Shown here: positions 16,736 through 23,476 of the stretch, one piece after another
Layout: each line of letters starts with the position of its first letter
Numbering within the stretch: position 1 is the first letter of the stretch
Notes under the pieces: model-generated
Databases searched by the model: none
What the model saw: only the letters and a program-made list of their open reading frames with translations
Told to the model about the DNA's origin: nothing
NCBI RefSeq assembly: GCF_002101735.1
Contig: NZ_LQPE01000176.1
Span: 16,652 to 80,651, forward strand
DNA from: Mycobacterium kyorinense
GTDB taxonomy: Bacteria; Actinomycetota; Actinomycetes; Mycobacteriales; Mycobacteriaceae
Direction: 5' to 3'
DNA length: 64,000 bases
Made by a program: the position numbers and the translations under genes

Positions 16736-17053
16736 CTAACCCGGATGCATCTGCCCGTCGAGGTTGCCTCGTTCTTGCCGGTCAGTGGTGTCGTATTCGG
16801 AAGCGGCTGAATCCAGTTTCCCGGCAAGGTCGTGCGACACCGCTTGCATGGCCTTCGCCGCCTTCGTGCGGGACTGCTCGGCGGCCAACACCGCCGCAGT
16901 GGTCAGCGAGCAAACCAAACCGTGCGAGCTTCCGACATTCACACCGGTGCCCCGAGTCGCCATATCCGCTGAGGCGACGTCGGTGGCGACCTGCCGGTGC
17001 TGACTCGACAGCTTGCGCAAATCCCCAGAAGTGACCTGTAATTCGCCGCCCAT
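16736..17053 (-). CDS. EspC/EspF-like ESX secretion-associated protein (DUF2580 type)
   Basis: A 105-residue helical-hairpin protein resembling EspC of the ESX-1 system: LQVTSGDLRKLSSQH near the N-terminus, SSHGLVCS in the middle and AASEYDTTDRQ near the C-terminus. Y-D-T-T-D fits the general type VII secretion signal YxxxD/E, at the same place as YSEAD in EspC. AAAGGAA precedes the ATG. It lies 23 bp downstream of the EspA-like gene, the EspA/EspC-type pairing. A secretion machine (EccB/C/D) is not in the window, so export would rely on an ESX system elsewhere. Confidence 0.8.
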   Translation of the reverse strand: MGGELQVTSGDLRKLSSQHRQVATDVASADMATRGTGVNVGSSHGLVCSLTTAAVLAAEQSRTKAAKAMQAVSHDLAGKLDSAASEYDTTDRQERGNLDGQMHPG

Positions 17054-17076
17054 ACGTAATTCCTTTCTGCGCTGAA

Positions 17077-17811
17077 CTACTGAGCGCCGGTCGGATGCGC
17101 GTCTGACGCGATGCTGTCATATCCGGCTCCGGCCCGCCGGATCAACGTCGCGTTGTGCGCAGCATCGGAAGTCATCTGCGTGACCGCCTTAACGCAGGGA
17201 GGAATTGTTCCGGCGACGGCAGCGACTTGGACGGCCATCGAAGCGACTTCGCCGCCCACCGGGATGGCGAGTGCCAGTAACGCCGGGATGATGGACAGTG
17301 TCAGCGCGGTCGCGTTGTGGTCTAGTGTTTCCCGTGTTTTCTCGACCTGCTCGGCCTCACGATGAAGGACTTCCCTCACCGTCTTGTCGTTTTCCGCCAT
17401 CTCGGCCGCGCGCTGCTGCTGCTCTTTGTTTCGCTCGCCGTATGTTTCCGACGCGGACCCCTCCCAGCTGTCCGGTGGATGGGTAGATCCCAGCGTTTCG
17501 CCGATGCGGTTGAACGCATTGGCGCCCTCGGCGAATCCGTTCCCGGTCTCCGGGTCACCGAAACCGAGCGTGTTGGCCATTGCCATCATGGCCAACAGCC
17601 CGCCCTGGATGACCGGCAGCGCTGCGGCTTCCGGGATTGCGGCCTCCAGCTTTTCGCCGATCTGCAGGCCGATAGTGTGGGTGAAACCGACGAAGTCAGC
17701 ACCGATTCCTGTCAGCGACCACGCGGTGTCTTTCTTGACGCCTTGCGGGTGGTCGTAGACGAGACCCTTCCAAAAGTTGAAACTCTCGTAGATATCCCTA
17801 AGGTCGCCCAC
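17077..17811 (-). CDS. EspA/EspE-like type VII secretion effector
   Basis: A 244-residue protein with an N-terminal helical part and the WXG-type turn SWEGSASETYGERN (near residue 115). This aligns in pattern with the EspA segment GWLGSAADKYAGKN, including the following D+xxR...Q...TRETL helix. A hydrophobic stretch follows (residues about 165-205, LSIIPALLALAIPVGG). It is shorter than EspA (392 aa) and lacks its long glycine/serine-rich tail. The start is GTG 17811; no in-frame ATG lies nearby upstream. It is transcribed with the EspC-like gene and opposite to embA. Confidence 0.72.
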   Translation of the reverse strand: MGDLRDIYESFNFWKGLVYDHPQGVKKDTAWSLTGIGADFVGFTHTIGLQIGEKLEAAIPEAAALPVIQGGLLAMMAMANTLGFGDPETGNGFAEGANAFNRIGETLGSTHPPDSWEGSASETYGERNKEQQQRAAEMAENDKTVREVLHREAEQVEKTRETLDHNATALTLSIIPALLALAIPVGGEVASMAVQVAAVAGTIPPCVKAVTQMTSDAAHNATLIRRAGAGYDSIASDAHPTGAQ

Positions 17812-17908
17812 GCCAATCCCATCGTCAGACGCTAACGCGGTTATCGCTCAGGCTAGCAAGCCGTGGAATGGGTACTGCACACGAAATTCGGGCGAAGCCA
17901 CCTGGGAT

Positions 17909-18772
17909 TCAGCCAAGCTCAAACCGAGCCTCCTGCAACCGCCGCAGAGCCCGGTCGTCGGTCAGCTCCACCCGGTACTCGGGGTGGAGCCAATAGAATC
18001 GCACCAGCTCCCGGAGTGCGTCGCCATCGGTGGCGTACCAACCTGCCTGCTTCACCGACGGAGTCCTACCGTTAGCCATCACCATGGTGATGGGGCACAA
18101 CGCGTACGCATGGACGAAAGTGAGTTTGAACGGACCCCGACCGTACCACCGCACCGGAGACACATCGGAGACCGCGGCGACCTCCGACCACTCGCCCTTC
18201 TGCGCCCAAAGGCCCTGCGCGAACACGAATCCCCGCGGGGACAGTTGCAGGAAGCCGCTGCCGCGGCGTTTGATCGTCAACCACACAAAAACGGCGCACA
18301 CCACGGCGGTGGCAGCGGAAATAAAGAGATACATGCGTCGTATTTCTTCAGGGACGCCGACAAGCAATACACCCAAGTACCCCAGAACAGCCCAAGATCC
18401 CCAGACGACGACGCCGACCACGAGCAACACCGCGGCAAGCATGTCGAAGCGGCGATCGGGGCGAAGCGTGGTTCCCGTCGAGTCCGCTGTTCCGCGAGGT
18501 ACGAACCTTGCCATGTACAGCCACTGAAAAAATGGGATGAGCCAAAAGACCGCTAAGCCCACAAGCAGTCCGGCGAGCCAATATTTGCCATGAAGCCCAG
18601 CGATGAGTGCCCCACCCGCACACAAAGCTGTGCCGCCACCCAACAAAGACAGCGCAAGCCTTCTTAGTATTCGGTTCTGCCGGGCTCTGTCGTTCGCTTG
18701 GTCGGCCGCCATGAGATCAAGGTCGTGGTCACCGTCGGTGGAGCCGTCATGACTCGCGTGCGGGTCGGTCAC
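17909..18772 (-). CDS. Membrane protein of unknown function linked to the EspA/EspC-like pair
   Basis: A 287-residue protein with an acidic N-terminus (residues 1-30), four hydrophobic segments (about 40-60, 66-86, 112-136, 147-168) and a soluble C-terminal domain (about 170-287) that may have a PH-like fold, judged only from the alternating pattern FLQLSPRGFVFAQ...WSEVAAVSDV. The GTG start at 18772 is the longest. It is the first gene of the minus-strand trio, 97 bp before the EspA-like gene, and diverges from embA. It is not EspD-like (no sequence resemblance, much longer). A role as chaperone or membrane partner of the pair is guesswork. Confidence 0.6.
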   Translation of the reverse strand: MTDPHASHDGSTDGDHDLDLMAADQANDRARQNRILRRLALSLLGGGTALCAGGALIAGLHGKYWLAGLLVGLAVFWLIPFFQWLYMARFVPRGTADSTGTTLRPDRRFDMLAAVLLVVGVVVWGSWAVLGYLGVLLVGVPEEIRRMYLFISAATAVVCAVFVWLTIKRRGSGFLQLSPRGFVFAQGLWAQKGEWSEVAAVSDVSPVRWYGRGPFKLTFVHAYALCPITMVMANGRTPSVKQAGWYATDGDALRELVRFYWLHPEYRVELTDDRALRRLQEARFELG

Positions 18773-18839
18773 GGTCGGAGTTTATCGCCGGTGGTCCGCC
18801 GCTCCGGGCAGCATCGTCAGCAGCCTTAACACCGTCGCC

Positions 18840-18845
18840 TACGAT
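18840..18845 (+). promoter_or_regulatory. Candidate -10 box of the embA promoter
   Basis: TACGAT at 18840-18845 lies 8 bases before the GTG start of embA, so a transcript would begin at or very near the start codon (leaderless or nearly so). Its C is at -12 relative to the start. From memory, M. tuberculosis ethambutol-resistance changes cluster at about -8 to -16 upstream of embA, and a C-12T change here would give the stronger TATGAT. No clear -35 box is seen. Confidence 0.45.
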
Positions 18846-18853
18846 CGACCCTC

Positions 18854-21800
18854 GTGCCCCACGACGACGATGAGCGATCGACGCAGCGGATCGCGCGGCT
18901 CATCGCCGTCGTCGCGGGAATCGCCGGGGTGCTGCTGTGCGGCGTGGTGCCACTGCTTCCCGTCAAGCAGACCACCGCAACGGTTCTCTGGCCGCAGGGC
19001 AGCAAAGACGGTCACGTCACCGACATCACCGCGCCGCTGGTATCCGGCGCGCCGCGGTCGCTGGACATCTCCATCCCGTGCCCGGCGATCGCCACCCTGC
19101 CCGCGTCCGGTGGCCTGGTGCTCTCGACCCTCCCGGCAGACGGTTTCGAAACCGGCAAGAACGGGCTGTTCGTCCGCGCCAACAAGGACACCGTCGTCGT
19201 CGCGTTCCGCGACACGGTGGCCGCGGTCGCGCCTCGCCCCGCAATCGCCACCGGCGCCTGCAGCGTGCTGCACATCTGGGCCGACGCCGGCGGAGCCAAC
19301 GCGGATTTCGTCGGGATCCCCGGCGCCGCCGGCAAACTGGCATCCGAGAAGAAGCCGCAGGTCGGCGGCGTCTTCACCGACCTCAAAGTGCCCGCCCAGC
19401 CGGGGTTGTCGGTCCGCGTCGACATCGACACCCGGTTCATCACCGCCCCCACCATGCTGAAGAAGGCCGTGATGGGCCTGGGCGCGCTGTCCGTGCTGGC
19501 CGCGATCGTCGCACTCGGCATCCTGGACCGGCACTCCGGCCGTCGCGCGCCTCGCAACTGGCGGCACATCTGGCGGGCCGGTGTCGCCACGTGGCTCGCC
19601 GACACCGGCGTCGTCGGAACCCTGCTGCTCTGGCACGTCATCGGCGCCACATCCTCCGACGACGGCTACAACCTGACCATCGCCCGGGTCTCCCGACAGG
19701 CCGGCTACCTGGCGAACTACTACCGGTTCTTCGGGACCACCGAAGCGCCGTTCGACTGGTATCAGGCGGTGCTGGCGCACCTGGCCACGGTGAGCACCGC
19801 CGGGGTATGGATGCGCCTGCCGGCCACGCTGGCCGGGATCATCTGCTGGCTGATCATCAGCCGCTACGCGCTGCGCCGGCTGGGTCCCGGTAAAGGCGGC
19901 CTGGCGTCCAACCGCGTCGCGGTGTGGACGGCCGGTGCGGTGTTCCTGGCCGCCTGGCTGCCGTTCAACAACGGTCTGCGGCCCGAGCCGCTGATCGCGC
20001 TGGGCGTGATCGCCACCTGGGCCCTGGTGGAAAGCGCGATCGCCACCCGCCGACTGGTGCCGGCGGCGGTGGCGATCATCGTGGCGATGCTGACCGCGAC
20101 GCTGGCGCCGCAGGGGCTGATCGCGGTGGCCGCGCTGCTGACCGGCGCCCGGGCGATCGCCCGGATGATCGCCACGCGCCGACCGGCCGACGGGCTCCTG
20201 GCGCCCCTCGCGGTGCTGACGGCGTCGCTGTCGCTGATCACCGTCGTGGTATTCCGGTCGCAGACGCTGGCGACGGTCGGCGAGTCCGCGCGCATCAAAT
20301 ACAAGGTCGGCCCGACGATCGCGTGGTACCAGGAGTGGCTGCGTTACTACTTCGTCACCGTGGAGAGCAACGCCGACGGCTCCATGACGCGGCGGTTCGC
20401 CTGGCTCATCCTGTTCTTTTGCCTGTTCGGCGCCCTGGTCGTGCTGTTGCGCCGCGGCCGGGTCGCGGGCCTGGCCAGCGGGGCGGTGTGGCGGCTGATC
20501 GGCACCACCGCCGCGGGCCTCTTGCTCCTGACGTTCACGCCGACGAAGTGGGCGGTGCAGTTCGGCGCGTTCGCCGGGCTGGCCGGCGCGCTGGGCGCAG
20601 TCACCGGGTTCGCGTTCGCCCGCGTCGGCCTGCACAGCCGCCGCAACCTGACGCTGTACATCACCGGGCTGCTGTTCGTGCTGGCCTGGGCGACCTCGGG
20701 CATCAACGGCTGGTTCTACGTCGGCAACTACGGGGTGCCGTGGTTCGACATCCAGCCGGTCATCGCCAGCCACCCGGTGACGTCGATGTTCCTGGCGGCC
20801 TCGATCGCCACCGGCCTGCTGGCCGCCTGGCAGCACTTCCGGATGGACTACGCCGGGCACACCGAAATCGCGCCCACCCGGCGCAACCGCATCCTGGCCT
20901 CCACGCCGCTGCTGGCGGTCGCCGCGATCATGGTGCTCGCCGAAGTGGGCTCGATGGCCAAGGCCGCCGCCGTCCGCTACCCGATGTACACCACCGCCAA
21001 GGCCAACCTCGCCGCGCTGAAATCCGGCCTGTCGAACACCAGCTGCGCGATGGCCGACGACGTGCTGGCCGAGCCCGACACCAATGCCGGTCTGCTGCAA
21101 CCCTTTCCGGGTCAGCAGTACGGGCCGGCCGGGCCGCTGGGCGGTGTGAACCCGGTCGGCTTCAGCCCCAACGGCGTCGGCAAGGACCTGCAGTCGGACC
21201 CGGTGGTGTCCAAGCCGGGCCTGGTCAATTCCGACGCCTCGCCCAACAAGCCCAACGCCGCGATCAGCGACTCGGCCGGCACCGCCGGCGGCTACGGCGC
21301 GGTCGGGATAAACGGGTCGCGGGCGGCGCTGCCGTTCGGCCTCGACCCGTCGCGCACCCCGGTCATGGGCAGCTACGGCGAAAACAGCCTGGCCGCCACC
21401 GCCACCTCGGCGTGGTACCAACTCCCGCCACGAACCCCGGACCGGCCACTCGTCGTCGTCTCCGCCGCCGGCGCCATCTGGTCCTACAAGGAGGACGGCG
21501 ACTTTTCCTACGGCCAACAGCTGAAACTCGAATGGGGCGTTCGAAACCCCGACGGCTCAACGCAACCCCTCGGCCAGGTGTATCCGATCGACCTCGGCCC
21601 CCAGCCGGCGTGGCGCAACCTGCGGTTCCCGTTGACGACGGCCCCGCCCCAGGCCAACGCGGCACGCATCGTCGCCTACGACCCCAACCTGAGCTCCGAG
21701 CAGTGGTTCGCGTTCACCCCGCCGCGAGTGCCGGTGCTGCAAACCCTGCAGCGGCTGATCGGGTCGCAGGCGCCGGTACTGATGGACATCGCGACCGCCG

Positions 21801-22132
21801 CGAACTTCCCCTGCCAGCGGCCGTTCTCGGAACACCTTGGCGTCGCGGAACTTCCGGACTACCGGATCCTGCCCGACCACAAGCAGACCGCCGCGTCGTC
21901 GAACCTGTGGCAGTCGGCCGAGGACGGCGGGCCGTTCCTGTTCACCACCGCGCTGCTGTGGACGTCGACCATCCCGACCTACCTGCGCGACGACTGGTAC
22001 CGCGACTGGGGGTCGGTGGAGGCCTATCACCGATTCGTGCCGGCTGATCGGGCGCCGAACGCAGTGATCGAGCAGGGTGTGGCCACCGTCTACGGCTGGA
22101 GCCGACAAGGACCGATTCGAGCATTGCCATGA
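18854..22132 (+). CDS. embA: Arabinosyltransferase EmbA
   Basis: GT-C arabinosyltransferase that works with EmbB to form branched terminal arabinan in arabinogalactan. The 1092-residue length is near that of the M. tuberculosis protein. The GTG start gives the conserved N-terminus PHDDDERS. Visible landmarks: LLPVKQTTATVLWPQ after the first helix, GT-C motif TSSDDGYNL near residue 268, many membrane helices to about residue 690, and the C-terminal carbohydrate-binding domain ending QGPIRALP. It has its own promoter region of 81 bp shared with the divergent membrane gene. An ATGA at its end matches the overlap with embB in M. tuberculosis, but here a TnpB element follows instead. Confidence 0.97.
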   Translation: MPHDDDERSTQRIARLIAVVAGIAGVLLCGVVPLLPVKQTTATVLWPQGSKDGHVTDITAPLVSGAPRSLDISIPCPAIATLPASGGLVLSTLPADGFETGKNGLFVRANKDTVVVAFRDTVAAVAPRPAIATGACSVLHIWADAGGANADFVGIPGAAGKLASEKKPQVGGVFTDLKVPAQPGLSVRVDIDTRFITAPTMLKKAVMGLGALSVLAAIVALGILDRHSGRRAPRNWRHIWRAGVATWLADTGVVGTLLLWHVIGATSSDDGYNLTIARVSRQAGYLANYYRFFGTTEAPFDWYQAVLAHLATVSTAGVWMRLPATLAGIICWLIISRYALRRLGPGKGGLASNRVAVWTAGAVFLAAWLPFNNGLRPEPLIALGVIATWALVESAIATRRLVPAAVAIIVAMLTATLAPQGLIAVAALLTGARAIARMIATRRPADGLLAPLAVLTASLSLITVVVFRSQTLATVGESARIKYKVGPTIAWYQEWLRYYFVTVESNADGSMTRRFAWLILFFCLFGALVVLLRRGRVAGLASGAVWRLIGTTAAGLLLLTFTPTKWAVQFGAFAGLAGALGAVTGFAFARVGLHSRRNLTLYITGLLFVLAWATSGINGWFYVGNYGVPWFDIQPVIASHPVTSMFLAASIATGLLAAWQHFRMDYAGHTEIAPTRRNRILASTPLLAVAAIMVLAEVGSMAKAAAVRYPMYTTAKANLAALKSGLSNTSCAMADDVLAEPDTNAGLLQPFPGQQYGPAGPLGGVNPVGFSPNGVGKDLQSDPVVSKPGLVNSDASPNKPNAAISDSAGTAGGYGAVGINGSRAALPFGLDPSRTPVMGSYGENSLAATATSAWYQLPPRTPDRPLVVVSAAGAIWSYKEDGDFSYGQQLKLEWGVRNPDGSTQPLGQVYPIDLGPQPAWRNLRFPLTTAPPQANAARIVAYDPNLSSEQWFAFTPPRVPVLQTLQRLIGSQAPVLMDIATAANFPCQRPFSEHLGVAELPDYRILPDHKQTAASSNLWQSAEDGGPFLFTTALLWTSTIPTYLRDDWYRDWGSVEAYHRFVPADRAPNAVIEQGVATVYGWSRQGPIRALP

Positions 22133-22138
22133 CGCTGA

Positions 22139-22156
22139 CCCAGACCGAAGTCTGGG
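22139..22156 (-). ncRNA. Right-end hairpin, probable 3' part of the TnpB guide RNA scaffold
   Basis: Read on the minus strand, CCCAGAC-TTCG-GTCTGGG folds into a perfect 7-bp stem closed by a UUCG tetraloop in a C-G frame, a very stable RNA loop. It lies 22 bases after the tnpB stop, where IS605-family right ends and the 3' part of omega/re RNAs form such hairpins. The full RNA would extend back into the 3' end of tnpB; only this hairpin is shown here. It could instead act as a terminator. Confidence 0.45.
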
Positions 22157-22178
22157 GATTCCAACCCATCCCACCTAC

Positions 22179-23363
22179 TTAGGCAGCAGGAAAGCTGAGT
22201 TGAGGTTCACAGTTCGCAGACCGCCCAACGGCGAGGTCTCCCTGTGCTGTCACCGCCCGCCCGGCGGCGATTTTGCGAGCCGCGTTCACGTCGGCGTTGC
22301 ACGGCCCCGTCTTGCAGGCCACACACGAAAAGACCGCTTGGCTCTTGCGGTTTTCCGGTGCGATGTGCCCACAGGCAGCGCATCGTTGCGACGTGTAGGC
22401 GGCAGGGACCCGTTCGAGGCGTCCCGCGGCTTTGTGGTCGAGCCGGGCAACCAGCCGACCCCACCCTTGATTCCTGATCGCGCGGTTAAGCCCACGTTTC
22501 TGCGCGACCCGCACGCCCGGTTTTTCCGCGGTGCCGCGCGCCGAGCGGGTCATCGCCCGCACATCGAGGTCTTCCACCCGAATAGTGTTGAATCGGCGCG
22601 CCAGATCGGTGGTGGTCTTCTCCACCCAGTCACGTCGCCGGTCTGTTTCACGTGCTTTGAGTTTCGCGATCGCCAGTTTGGTGCGCGCTCGGTGGTTGGA
22701 GCCGCGTTGGGCGCGGGCGAGGCGTTGTTGCAGCCGCCGCAGCCGGGTTTGCTCACCAGGCGTCAGGCTAGGAGTGTGGAGCAGCTCGCCTGTAGACAGC
22801 GCCGCCGAGACCGCCACACCCCGATCGATGCCGACCACGCTGGTATCGTCCGGTCCTGGGATTGGCTCGGGGATGTGGGCGAAGGCGATATGCCACCGTC
22901 CGGCCCGGTCCCGGGTGACGCGATACGACTTTGCTCCCGAGGGCACCGTTCGGGTGCAGCGGAACCGGACCCATCCGATCTTGGGTACCCATACCCGTCC
23001 ATAACGCCGACTCACCGTGGCGATATGGCCGGGTTTGACCCCGACCTGACGGAAGCCTTCGTGCACGCCGGCCTTGCGAAACGACGGACGGCGATGGGTG
23101 TGGGCGAAAAAGTTGCGCATGGCCTGGGCGAAATCCCGCAGCGCCTGCTGCTGCACAGTTTGGGACCCGGCGGCCAACCAGTTGTATTCGCCACGAATCT
23201 CGGTCAACTGGGCACATTGGTCGTTGTAACCCGGGGTGTGCCGTCCGGGCTGCCACATCTGCTGCTGCTCCACAGCCAGGTTCCAAACAAACCGCGCATG
23301 CCGACAATGCTCTACCAACCCCACCTCCTGAGCAGGTGTGGGCAACAACCGGAACCGAGACAT
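22179..23363 (-). CDS. tnpB: TnpB RNA-guided nuclease of an IS1341-type element
   Basis: A 394-residue full-length TnpB. The RuvC active site is intact: Asp180 (VVGIDRG), Glu264 (IRVEDLDV) and Asp358 (CNADVNAARK). The zinc ribbon is intact with Cys328/Cys331 (CAAC) and Cys347/Cys350 (CVAC). The N-terminal wedge-type start (RLLPTPAQEVGLVEHC) is present, so no truncation is evident. TnpB proteins use an RNA from their own 3' end to cut DNA next to a short target motif, which favours keeping or regaining the element at its site. It runs against embA and embB and sits in what is normally a 4-bp gene overlap. Confidence 0.93.
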   Translation of the reverse strand: MSRFRLLPTPAQEVGLVEHCRHARFVWNLAVEQQQMWQPGRHTPGYNDQCAQLTEIRGEYNWLAAGSQTVQQQALRDFAQAMRNFFAHTHRRPSFRKAGVHEGFRQVGVKPGHIATVSRRYGRVWVPKIGWVRFRCTRTVPSGAKSYRVTRDRAGRWHIAFAHIPEPIPGPDDTSVVGIDRGVAVSAALSTGELLHTPSLTPGEQTRLRRLQQRLARAQRGSNHRARTKLAIAKLKARETDRRRDWVEKTTTDLARRFNTIRVEDLDVRAMTRSARGTAEKPGVRVAQKRGLNRAIRNQGWGRLVARLDHKAAGRLERVPAAYTSQRCAACGHIAPENRKSQAVFSCVACKTGPCNADVNAARKIAAGRAVTAQGDLAVGRSANCEPQLSFPAA

Positions 23364-23476
23364 ATTCGCAAGCTAGCCACCACCACCGACAACACTGGAG
23401 ATCGCAAGCCTGCGCAGGTCGGGACCAGCGTTCCTCCCGCGTGTAACTCTTGGAGTTTCCCGTCGAAGGGGGTCCG

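Larger units (their letters stand above)
22133..23442 (-). mobile_element. IS1341-type (IS200/IS605 family) TnpB element inserted between embA and embB
   Basis: A single antisense tnpB fills the embA-embB gap, with no tnpA nearby, so it is a TnpB-only element. The ends are estimated. The right end (downstream of tnpB) probably lies near 22133-22138, just outside a UUCG hairpin at 22139-22156. The left end probably lies at 23442, where the minus strand has TTAC (complement of 23443-23446), a target-adjacent motif known for some IS605-family elements. Such elements make no target duplication, and none is visible. Boundaries need an empty-site allele to settle. Confidence 0.6.

Noticed and set aside
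18839..21517. An 892-residue open frame antisense to embA
   Set aside because: It is a high-GC shadow: Arg/Gly/Gln/His-rich composition, no domain, and it lies fully opposite a conserved gene.
22179..23363. tnpB as a decayed pseudogene
   Set aside because: No frameshift or stop; RuvC residues and all four zinc cysteines are present.
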